This document shows, piece by piece, positions 11,501 through 23,500 of a stretch of DNA of 64,000 nt (positions within the stretch are counted from its first letter, which is position 1; each line of letters opens with the position of its first letter). The stretch is from the NCBI RefSeq assembly GCF_015832195.1, contig NC_052032.1, positions 6,330,618-6,394,617 on the forward strand. Reading direction: 5' to 3'. This stretch comes from Motacilla alba alba (Eukaryota > Chordata > Aves > Passeriformes > Motacillidae). The notes under the pieces are model-generated. The model was given only the letters and a program-made list of their open reading frames with translations, ran no database searches and was not told the origin of the DNA. The position numbers and the translations under genes are program-made.

Positions 11501-14500
11501 TCCTGTCACCCCCAGCGAGCACACACAAGTGCTTTCAGGTCAGAGGTCTGCTTTGGGAACGTGTTTTGCCCCTACACTGATGAGTTCAAACTCATGGTGG
11601 AGCTGCAGCCCCACAGGAGCACAGGTGGGATGTGCTGGTACCGGGATCAGGGCCCTGAGACCCCTCTGCCCTGTCTTTCCAGGGGGCTGGCTGCTCAGGC
11701 TCACCCGTGCACGAGCCCAGGATGGTGGTCACTATTCCTGCCTGGCCAGCAACGTAGCTGGGGAGGCCAGGAGGCATTTCTACGTGGAGGTCCTGGGTAA
11801 GGAGGGGTCTTCTGTCTGCTGCAGGATTCCTGCTGGGGTTTCAGAGCTCCACCCTTGCAGGAACAGACATGAGTTAAGACTGGACATGCTGGGTGTGCTG
11901 GAGTCCTTAGGATGTGAGGTTAGAGGCCGAGCTGGCCAGCTGCTGAAGTCCCTGGGGGCTTGTGTTCCTAGTTCCTCCCCACATTGAGAACGCGGGTGAA
12001 GAAGACACCTTCAAGGTGCCCGAGGGCCACCCTGTCACCTGGTCCTGCCTGGCTTCAGGTGAGCATCAAGTGGGGAAGGGAGGGGGAATGAGCAAGGGGG
12101 AGATGGGGCTCAGGGGCAGACCTGAGTCTCACTTTGGGGTGTGGAACAAATGGATGGCTCCAGTCAGAGACATGAAAACAGCTGAAATGGGCTGCAGAGC
12201 TCTTTTGGGATGGTTCCTGGCTCTGCAGTTGTGCTGTCCGGGAAGCGCTGGGGAGGGGACGCCCACATGGGGAGCCTGTTCCACACTGTAAGATCCAATC
12301 TTTCCCAAATGGAGCTAAAACTCCTCTAATCTCATTTTTCCTTTAGTGATGGGAATAATTAATCACCTCCCACTCAGGACAGTTCTCTTTCTTCTTGCTG
12401 GCTCATCCAGCAGCTTCTAAAATCCTGATCCAGATCATGATAATTCTGGTTTGGGATGATGTCTCTGCTTTCCAGAAAAGCTCTGACAGTGACCTCAGCC
12501 AGGCTGTGCTCACACATGGAAAAACTTCACACAAAGGCCAAAACCCATTTTCCGTTCCTCACAGGCAACCCACAACCCAAGATCACCTGGATGAAAGACA
12601 ACCGCCCTCTCCCTGGCACCTTCTCCATCTCCCCTGATGGCTCCTTGTTCCACATCCCCCAGGCCTCCCTGGCCCATGCTGGTCGCTACTCCTGCGTGGC
12701 CTCCAACTCTGTGGCAAATCAGACCAAGCACTACCTGCTGGATGTTTTGGGTATGAGATGCCTTTGGATGGAGGCAGGGTCTCAGGTGTGAGCACACTTA
12801 GTGGGTTTTAATGGCCTGCCCCAGGTAGGTGGGGAGGATCCCTTGGTCCTGCAGCCAAAGCATGGCATGGACCTGTCCCAAAGCCCTTGTGAGTCCTCTT
12901 GGAGGAGCAGAAAGCACCTGCTTAGTGCAGGACCCATCTGTGATGGGGGCCTGTGGAAGGGGGGATGTGTCTTCTGGATGTCTGTGGCTTTGGAGGGCAG
13001 CAGGACGGGGCAGAGTCAGAAGCTGGCACATGCTGTGTCAGTTCCAATTCCCTGATCTTGGATCGTGCTGTCTGGCGGGGTGATGAAGCACTGGGAAGCT
13101 GAAGTGTGTGCTAGTGCTGATCCAACACACAGCCACATCTCTGCAGCCAGTCCCACCTTTGCTCGAGACGATGCTGCTGCAGAAGAAGTGACAGTGATCA
13201 TCAACAACCCCATCTCCCTGCTGTGTGAGGCCCTGCCATACCCATCTCCCAACATCACCTGGCTCAAGGACGAGGTTCCTCTCAAGGAATCTAGAAACAT
13301 CCTCCTGCTCCCTGGTACCGTGCTGCTGTCCCCTGGCTCTGCATGACTGTGGTGACCCCTTGCTGTGCATGCCTCGGGGAGTGGGAGCGGGGCCTTTTCT
13401 TGGTCTGGCAGAGGTCCAGCACAGTGGGATGCTGAGAAATCATCATCCTGCAGGATCTGGGGGCTCAGGGATCAGCTGGATGCTGCTCTTCCATGTGCTG
13501 CATCCTCTGATAATAACAAGCCTCCTGACTGGTGGCTTTTATAAGCCTGGGACTGGGCTCTAGAAGAGCATTAGGCCCCCTCCAGCCAGGCTTGCAGGTG
13601 CTCAGCAGGTCCCTTGAGATGCCTTCAGGTGCTGCATGGGGGGAGAGAGCTGTGGCTGCGAGCAGCGACCCTCTCAGGGACCCCCTTTGCCCAGGTGGCC
13701 ACGGGCTGCAGATCCTGAACGCCCAGGAGGAGGACGCGGGCACCTACAGCTGCATCGTGGCCAGCGAAGACGGGGAGGCTGTGAAGAACTACGCTGTGAA
13801 GGTCCTGGGTGAGGGAGCTCCCCATGTCCTTCCTAATTCCTGCAGTGACCCCACCGCTGTAACCGGGCCAGTGCTGCTTCCTTTTGCTTCCCTTTGTCTT
13901 TCCCCACCAGTTCCTCCTTGGATTGCCAGAGAGGACCCTTTGGGGGAGTTTGCAGTGAAAGAGGTGAAAACCAGGGTGAACAGCACAGTGGTGCTGGAGT
14001 GTGAGACCTGGGCTGTGCCCGAGCCGACCATCCGCTGGTACAAGGACAAGCAGGTGGGGTCCCAGCTGTGACCAGGGAGCAGCTGCTGGGTTTGGGGACT
14101 GTCCCAGCTGGATGGAGTGGGAAGATACCCTTTACACAGCTGGCCGGGCTCTGCCCCACTCCTGGGTGTGTAATCCTCCTCCTGCCCTTCTCTTTCTTCC
14201 CTTCAGCTTCTGGAAAGCTCTGAACACATCCAGATCCTCAGTGAGGGGCAGGTCCTCCAGATCCAAGCAGCTGGTGTGTCGGATTCGGGGCACTACACCT
14301 GCGTGGCCACCAATGCCGTGGGTGAAGATGACAGGGACTTCATCGTGCACGTGCAAGGTGAGCCCTGGGCAGAGAGCCAGCAGCCAGAGCAGGAGGGGGG
14401 TCTCAGCAAGAGCAGGGCTCCTCAGGGCCTCTTGTGGGAGCAGAGAAAGGTGAGCAGGAAAAAAAGTTAAAGCTTGCTGGAAAACAACGAACATCTCCTC

Positions 14501-17500
14501 AGCTCCAGGGAGGGCAGATGCTGTGGGGCAGCTGGGGGTCAATGTCCCTGCTCCCCACAGCTGACCACAGCCTGTCCCCGCAGTGCCCCCCATCTTCCAG
14601 CAGCAAACAGGCCCCAAAGAAGCCCTTGAGATCTTCTATCGGGAGGAGGACCAGGATGGGGAGGTGACAGAACACCGACAGGCTGTCCTTGGCCAGCCCA
14701 CTGCTCTGTACTGTGACACCAGTGCCATCCCACCCCCCCAGCTCACCTGGTACAAGGATGGGGAGCCCCTCTCCCCTGGCCTGGGGGTGCTGATGCTGCA
14801 AGGTAAGGGACAGTGGGTGTGAACCCCCACTGTGGGGCCTGGGGGTGGTCCTGCAGCAGCCTTGTGGGTTGAGAGCATCCACAGCATGGCGGAGGTTGGA
14901 TCCTGTCCCCTTCCTCCTGCCACCACACACAGCACCCGTGGGACCTGTGAGTCACTGGGGCTGTGCAGGGCTCAGGGCAGGGCAGGGCTGGGGGATAGCC
15001 CACAGACCCTTCCCTGTGCCCTGCCCCAAGCCTGTCCCTGTCACAGGGGGCCGGGTGCTGCAGCTGCAGGCGGTGCAGGAGGAGGACAGGGGCAGGTACA
15101 CCTGCGAGGCGGCCAACGCTGCGGGGCGGGACCGCCTGCACTACGAGCTGGAGGTGCTGAGTGAGTACAGGGACAGGGGACGCTGGACTGAGGCACATGG
15201 CAGCCCCATAACCACCTGCTTCCAGCTGCCCCGGCCATCCGTGGTGGCACAGAGGACCTGGTGGAGGAGGTGATGGCCACCATCAATGGCACTGTCCGCT
15301 TTGAGTGTGAAGCTACTGGGCACCCAGAGCCCACGGTGTCCTGGCTCTGGAATGATCTCCCCATAGAGGCTGGCCCGCGGCACCAGCTCCTGGAGGGTGG
15401 CACTGTCCTGCAGGTTGGTGTTCCCCTAAGCAGGTGGCTGTGGACACAGGAGACAGTGGATGGAGGGGATGGGGCATTCGTTCCTCCCAAAGAATGGCTG
15501 CCCTGGTGTCACCAAGGTCCCCATGGAAGCCCCAGCATCCCCCCAGCTCGGGGCAGCCCTCAGTGGTGCTCTGCTCTCCCTCTGCAGGTGGCAGTGGTGG
15601 AGGTGGGTGACACCGGGAGTTACACGTGCATGGCTGAGAACCCGGCCGGGTCAGCCGAGAAGCACTTTGCCCTCGCTGTGCAGGGTAAGGCATCTCCCCC
15701 TCCCCGGGTCACTGATTTACTGCCCTCCTCCTCTTTCTCCACCAACTGGAGTTTCCTTTGGCCCTGGAACTGCATGGCTGCCTCTGTCCCTTTGTGCTGG
15801 TCACGCTCACCCTGTGTGAGGAGGCTGAGGTGCCACAGGTGCCACCGAGCAGACGAGGGGCTCGGTGCGTGTTTCCTCCTGGGGAGGCATCGGCCTCCAC
15901 GGTGATGGCTCCCCTTTGGCACTCTCTTTTGGGTGCCCTGGAGCAGAAGCTCCCTGGAGCGTGGCTACAGACCCCGAAAAGGTCGATGGCATTGTCAATG
16001 GCAGCGTCTCACTCATGTGTGACATCCAGTCCCACCCGGCTGCAGAGATCACCTGGTACAAGGATGGCCGCGTCCTGCGGCTCGCTGAGGAGGTGACTGT
16101 CACCCAAGGTATGTCAGGATGAGCCAGAATCATTGCCTGTGCCCCAGCTCTTGACAGCGAGCTCTAGGTCCCCTAATCCCCCTTTTTTGGATGCCACGTG
16201 TGGGTCCCCAGCTCAGCCTTTGTGCTGTATGACACACAAATGACACACTGCTGAGTGATCCCCTCTGGAGAGGACCAAGGGCTACATCCTGCAGAACTCC
16301 ACACTGCTGCTTCCTGGGAGATCAGAGCCCTTTCCTGTCAGGCAGAGCAAGGCTTTGCACCTCAAAGATGAGAATTCCATGGCCAGACTCCTTTTGCATG
16401 GGTGCTGGGGGATCATTGCTGGCATGATGGCCCAGACCTGGTTCTGCTCCAGGCTGTCCTGATTCCCTGCTCTGGGCTTCTTCCAGGCTCTCGGGTGCTG
16501 CAGCTCCCTCACGTGCAGCTCTCCAGCTCGGGCACATACACGTGCATGGCACAGAACGTGGCCAGCCAGCATCAGAAGAGCTTCATCCTCACCATCCATG
16601 GTGAGTGGTGAGGGCTCAGCCAGGAGCTGTCCCCTGAGCACACACTGGGGAGCTGACAGTGACCCTGGTCTGCCTCACACCCCCTGTCCCTGCTCATCCT
16701 CCTCAGAGCCCCCAGGCATCCAGGACCCACAGCAGGAGACGCTTGAAGCTGACATGGGGACACCCCTCGTGCTGAGCTGCCCCGTCACTGGTGTGGCCGT
16801 GCCCACTGTCACCTGGCTGAAGGACGGGCACCCGCTGGGTGTGTGTGCAGGGCAGCTGTGCCGGCTGCCACCCCAGCCTCACTGCTGCTCCCCTCCAAGC
16901 AGTTCTCCCTCAGTTTCCCAGCTTCTGATCCTGCTGCAAGAGACCCTCAGGGCTGCACAGGGAGGGGACAGAGCATGAAGGGTCTGGCCTTTTCCCTGCA
17001 CACTTTCAAGGGACCTCAGGTTCATCCCTGAGGCACGAAGCCATGGGATGTGGGCATGATGGAGGGATGTGCAGGGGGTGAACTCTCTGGGTACCAGCCC
17101 TTGGGGTGCTCGCTGGGACAGGGGTTTGTCCCCAAGCCAGTGGCTCTTCTCTCCTGTAAATCTCCAGCAGTGAACTCTGCAGAAACCCTGCTTGGCTTTA
17201 ACAGTGTCCCCAAACCTGGGTCTGGGGGAGGAGGGGGAAGCACAACAATGAGCCTGGGGAGGGCTGAGTGGGGGAGCACTGCTTAGCCCCCTCCTCCTGT
17301 CTCCTCGCAGAGATGAGCCCAGAGCAGGGTTTGGTGTCTGGGGGTTCCCAGCTCCTGCTCAGCCCCCTCCAGCCCTTCCACCAGGGCCGATACACCTGCC
17401 TGGGACAGGGCCTGGGGGCCGAGACACGCAAGGACTTCTTGGTGCTGGTGCGAGGTAGGGCTTCCCCGAGGCAGCCTGCTCCCTGCTGGCTCTGCCTCAG

Positions 17501-20500
17501 AGGTGAGCCTTCCTCCCCCTCCTCTTCCTCAGCCTCCCTCTCTCCTCGGTGCAGTGGCCCCCCGGATCAGCAGCGCAGGGGACCCCAGCGAGCACAGCGT
17601 GCTGGAGGGCAGCAGGGTGAGGCTGGAGTGCCGGGCAGAGGGGCAGCCCACGCCCCACATCTCCTGGCTGAAGGACGGGCAGCCCCTGGGGCTGCAGCCC
17701 CCCTCACACGCCCGGTGAGTCTGGGGGGACACCCCAGGGACCCAGTGTCCCCATGTGCAAAATTGCTTGGCAAGGCAGGTTGGTCTGTGCTGCTTCTTCC
17801 CATTGCTTGGTCTGGGATGCACTCATCCCAGCTCTGTGCTGAGAGAATGTCATCCTGGGCTAAACCTCAGAGTCTGGGATGGTCACTGTCATCCTGGGGT
17901 AAACCTCAGAGTCTGGGATGGTCACTGTCATCCTGGGGTAAACCTCAGAGTCTGGGATGGTCACTGTCATCCTGGGCTAAACCTCAGAGTCTGGGATGGT
18001 CACTGTCATCCTGGGGTAAACCTCAGAGTCTGGGATGGTCGCTGCCACCCTGCACGGTCCCAGGTGATGCCCTGACCTTGCAGCGTGCCCAGAATCCTCA
18101 TCCCTGGCTGTAAACTGAGCACAGAGCACTTCTGCCCCACGGGCTCGTTCGCGATGAGCACACAGGTCCCTGTCCCCCCCTCCCCACGCAGGGTGTCCCC
18201 GGACGGCAGCGCCCTGCTGCTCGAGGGGCTGCGAGCTGCCGACTCCGGGGCTTACACGTGCCTGGCCCGGAACAGCCTGGGCGAGGACACGCGGCTGCAC
18301 ACGCTGAACGTGCTGGGTGAGCAGGGCCGGGACGTGCGGGGCAGCGCCGGGGCCACCCCCGGCCCGACAGCCCCAGCAGCCCCTCTGTCCCCTCGCCAGT
18401 CCCTCCCACCATCGAGAGAGGAGCCGATGACCCGGAGGTGCTCCGTGGAGTCCTGTCCGCCGCGGTGACGCTGCAGTGCTGGGCACGGGGGTCCCCTCCG
18501 CTGCACGTCAGCTGGCTGAAGGACGGGCTGCCCCTCCGCCTGTCCCCTCGTGTCACCCTGCTCTCGGCCGGGCACATCCTCCGGTGAGACGTGACCCTGC
18601 AGCGATGGTCAGCCGCAGGCTCTGGGGGTGGTAGCAGGGGTGGCATGAGGGCGCTGCTGCACCCTGAAGTGTCACCTTGGGGAGCAGGGGCTCACCCGGA
18701 GCTGACGTCTCCTCCCCATCCCCGTGTCCCTTCGCACGGGTTAGGATCTCCCAGGCTCAGCTCTCGGATGCTGGACTCTACACCTGCATTGTCTCCAGCC
18801 GGGCGGGAGTGGCCGATCGCAGCTTCGTCCTGCAGATCCAGGGTACAGGGCAGGGGCTGGGGAGGGACAGCAGGGGCCACCGGGACGCTGCTTTTGTTGG
18901 TAGAGCACACGCTGTGCATTGCACCCGTTCCCAAGGAGGGTCCTGAGCCATTCTTCCACTGCTGGGGTGGGCTTGGGCAGGATGGAGCAAAGCAGGACCA
19001 GCCTGAGAGCAGTCCCAGAGCCTCCTGCAGGACGGCTGAGCCACCTCTGGCTGCTCGCAGGACACCAGGGAGTGGCCAAACCCACCCCCGGTGTCTGGGG
19101 ACCTGACTTTTCTCCCCAGTGCCCCCTGTCCTGGAGAGCCCCGAGAGCAGTGAGGAGCAGATGGTGGCCCAGGGCTCCGATGTCACTTTCACCTGCAAAG
19201 CCACCGGGTCCCCAGCACCGTCAGTGACCTGGCTGAAGAACGGAGAGCCTCTGGGGCAGCGGAGTGCCCAGGTGCCTGGTGGCCCTCAGCTGAGCCTGGT
19301 GGCCGTGGCGCCAGCTGATGCAGGCATTTACTCGTGCCTGGTGGTGAATGAAGTGGGGGAGGTCAGCAAAGCCTTCCGCCTCGTGGTGATGGGTGCGTGT
19401 GATCCCTCTGGGATTTGGGAAAGGCAGCTTAGCCAATTTTTTGGGAGCAATGAGAGATGAGTCCTCCTACCTTGCTGTGTGCCTTGCAGAGCCACCCCGT
19501 GTCGAGGCTGGGTCCCATCCCACTGAGATATCCATCACTGTGGGCACCCCTCTAGGGCTGAGGTGTGTGGTGGCAGGTGTCCCCATGCCCACTGTCACCT
19601 GGGAGAAGGATGGACAGCTGCTGGCAGGGCCCTCGCTTGTGACAGGGAATGAGAGCACCCTCCACATTGACAGCACTGAGGTAGGAGTTCTGCTTTTTTC
19701 TCCCTACCTGGGTTTTGGTTTTGTGCCTCAATTTTTCCCTCTTCTGGCTGTGTAGGTGGCTGATGCTGGCTTATACACCTGCCTGGCCACTAGCCCTGCA
19801 GGAGAGGACAGCAGGAGCTTCCATGTCAGCATCCAAGGTAGTGTGATCCCAGCAGGGCAGCCAGGAGAGGGCTAGCAGGGAGGGCTGCAGGATGATCCAA
19901 CCCCTGGGGGACCAGAGAGCCACAACCTCCTTTTTTGGGATTGGTGTGGGCTCCAAAAGAGGGATCCTGGAGCACAGTGCTGGTCCTGCAGAGTGGGGGC
20001 CTATGCGTGACTTATGGGGACAGGGATGGGGGTGTCCAGCCCACCCTGACCCCCCCTGCCCGTGTCCCACAGCACCCCCCAGCATGGCCAGCGCCGGGGA
20101 GATCCCCATCATCACGGCTGTGCCAGGGGGGCAGCTCCTCCTGGAGTGCCCGGAGGGTGCTGAGCCCCACGCCAACATCGAGTGGCACCGCGAGGGCTCC
20201 CTGCTGCAGGTACCTGTGACGGGACCAGGGACAGCCATGGTCAGGGCTGGCCACCGTCACCGGCAGCACGGGGCTGGTGCTGGGGCGATGCTGGGTGCCT
20301 GCTGACGGGGCTCCCACGGTTTTAGGAGGATGCCCGCAGGCAGGTGCTGGCCCGGGGGCGTTTCCTGCAGGTCCTGGCGGTGGCTGCGGCGGATGGTGGC
20401 GAGTACAGCTGCAGGGCCACCAGCGCCGCCGGGGACACTGACCCCCGCGTCCGGGTGCGGGTTCACGGTGAGTGCTGCCCTGCCCTGCCCTCAGTGCCGG

Positions 20501-23500
20501 TGCCTTCCCGGTTAAATCCAGGATGTGGGATGTTATAGGGTGTCCTATGGTCGGGTGAAGGGAGTATGGCCAGCCCCCAGTGCTGCTCCGGGCTGGCGCC
20601 CTCCCTCCCCAAGCCCTGTCCCACACTCTCGGTGCTGTGTCTGGGTGCTGCCGCAGTGGCCCCGGAGATCCAGGCGGGCCCCCAGGAGGTGAAGGTGCTG
20701 CTGAACACCTCGGCCGTGCTGCCGTGTCAGGCACAGGGGTGGCCCGTGCCCCGGGTGACGTGGCGCAAGGACGGCCAGCTCCTGCCCCTGCCCGGGAGCG
20801 ACAGGTATGAGGCTCTGGGGTTGGTGGCACCAAGAGCTGGCACTCAGATCGTGTCACCCTCCACAGCAACAGGTGATTAGCGTGCCAGCCACCCTGTGAA
20901 GAGCTGTGCTCTGTCCTCGCCCCAGCTTAGTGGGCAAGAGCTGCGTGTGGCTGCAATGGCACTTGTCACCTTCCCAGCTCCTGCTCCCTGTGTGATGCAG
21001 CCTGGCCATGCAGAGCCCCCACAGGGTTCACCTGCTCTCCCTCCTCAGGCTGCAGGTCCTGCCAGGTGGCTCTCTGCAAATTGACCCTGTCCAGGCCCAG
21101 GATTTGGGCCATTACCTCTGCATGGCATCCAGCCCTGCTGGCTCTGACCGGCGAGGCATGGACCTCCACGTCCTGGGTAAGCGGGAGAGTCAGATGGATC
21201 CCTCCTGGGCTCACCCTCCTGCAGCCCAGCACTGCTGGGCTGCCCTCGTCAGTGCAATGATGTGCTGCTGTCCTCTGCTCACGGCTGCCATGCCCTCCCA
21301 CAGTCCCTCCTGCCATCACACCTGGGCCCTCCAACCTCACCCTGCTGGCTCAGCAGCCAGCCACGCTGGGCTGTGACGCCTGGGGGTCCCCTGAGCCCCA
21401 CATCAGGTGGGAGAAGGATGGCCGTCCCCTGAGCCTGCACCTCCCACCTGGCACCTACAGGTACCTGTGCACCAAAGGGTTCCCCTGTAGGGTGGGGTTT
21501 GCCCCTCCTGCTGCTCCCTGGGGGACAGAGGTAATCCTGATGCGTGCTCTGCCTGCAGTCTGCAGTCCTTGGGGTCCCTGCTCATCTCCAGCCCTGCTCC
21601 CCGGGACGAGGGGAGGTTTGAGTGCATCGCCACCAACGCTGCTGGAGAGGCTCGAAAGGCCTTCCTCGTGTCTGTCCATGGTGAGCTCCTGGGGCTGGGG
21701 CTCTTGCTGAGAGTGGCTTTCTCAGGGTCTGTCACCACCTGGGCTGTGACATGGGTGTGCTCCATCCTCACACAGGGTTAGGTGCCTGCTCAAGAGCTGG
21801 TCTTGGGGATGGACAAGAGGGGAAGAGAAATACTTGTGCCTGTACAAACAGGGACAGAATCCTCTTCGACATTTGCCCTACAGCCCCGCTCACCTCCCTC
21901 CCTCCTTTCTCCAGTGCCCCCCACCATCGCTGATGACCTCACGGACGTGGTTGTCACCCGGCTGTCCCCTGCAGTCCTCACCTGCTACGCCTCGGGCGTG
22001 CCCCCCCCCACGGTGTCGTGGAGCAAGGGGGGGGCTCAGCTGGGCAGCAGAGGAGGGGGCTACCGCGTCCTGCCCAGAGGTACAGCACGGGCCAGCACAG
22101 CCCCGCGGGGACAGGGGTCCCTGCCAGCCCTGCCGCCGCCTCCCCTCTGCCTGCTGTTTTCCAGGAGCCCTGGAGATCCGGCAGGCGCTGCCAGCGCACT
22201 CCGGCCGCTACACCTGCACGGCTCAGAGCGCCGCGGGCACGGCCCGCAAGCACCTCTGGCTCACGGTGCAGGGTAAACACAGCCCCAGGGTCCTGCTGCT
22301 GCGGGTCCTGCGCCCTCTTCCCTGGGTAGCACTTCCTGCCCTTCACAGAGCCCCCTGCCTTGAAGCCCCTGCCTGGCATGGTGATGGTGATGATCAACAG
22401 CAGCGTGGTGCTGTCCTGTGAGGCCACAGGTGTCCCCCGGCCGGAGGTCACCTGGCAAAAGGATGGTGTTGGCATCACTGGAGGTGAGCAGGAGTGAGCT
22501 GGGGGCTGGCAGAGCCCACATTACCTGCCAGCCTTTACCTAGGGGGAGATTTAGGTCTGTAGGCATCCCAGCAGGGTGTGGGGTGTCACTGTGCATGGTT
22601 CCTGCTGGCTGCTGTCCTTGCTGGGCATGGTGGCTGGTGGAGCTGTTCCATGGAGACTCCTTGGGAAGAGGCATCTCTGTGGGGGCAGCAGTCCCTGCCC
22701 ATCACCCATGTGTGCCTTGGCTCAGCTGTGCTGCCCCATCCTGCCCTTCGTTCCTGCCAGGGTCTGGGCTGAAGGTGCTCCCCAGTGGGCAGCTCCGTCT
22801 CCTCCGAGCAGCCCCAGAGGACGCGGGTACCTACCTGTGCATGGCCCGCAACCCCTCGGGCACCGCTGCGGGCAGGACCCGGCTCATTGTGCAAGGTACA
22901 GCAGCGATCAGAGCCCCACTGCTCCCCGCTCTGCTCGGCCCCTCTCCAGCGCCTCTCAGCAAGACGCAGCTGCTGAGCTGTGAGCGAGTCCCTGCCCTTC
23001 TGCCCCATCCAGTGCCCCCCATCATTGCCGCCGGCCCAGCGGAGCTGGTGGTCCTGGAGGGGCTGGAGGTGCTGCTGCCCTGTGCCGCCCGCGGTGTCCC
23101 CGAGCCTCGCGTGTCCTGGAGCCGGGAGGGAGCGCTGCTGCGGGGCGGGAAGGCCACAGTGCTGCCCTCCGGGGAGCTGCTGCTCCGGGATGTCCAGGTG
23201 AGCACTGTCCCCCATGGCCACTGAGAGGCTGGAGTGATGAGGAGCAAGTGTCTCCTGCTGCTGAAGAGCTTTTGGCTGATGGTAGATACATCTGGCAGAG
23301 GAGAGGCCTGTGCAGTCCTGTGCCACAGGCTGGAGGGTTGGGACAGTGTGAGATTGCTAATGTGGGCTGGAAAAAGTGGCTCTGTCCAAACTGTGACTTT
23401 TTAGGTGCACAAGAACCAGCAGAGCTGTGCTCAGCGAGCCAGGGCTGCAGCTGGAGCCCAGACTCAGGATGACTCCCTCTCATCCTCACGCAGGAAGGGG

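Noticed and set aside
17268..18113. 281-residue open frame with a 13-residue repeat
   Set aside because: Its first part is the second half of Ig20; the repeat part is intron minisatellite read in frame because 39 is a multiple of three.
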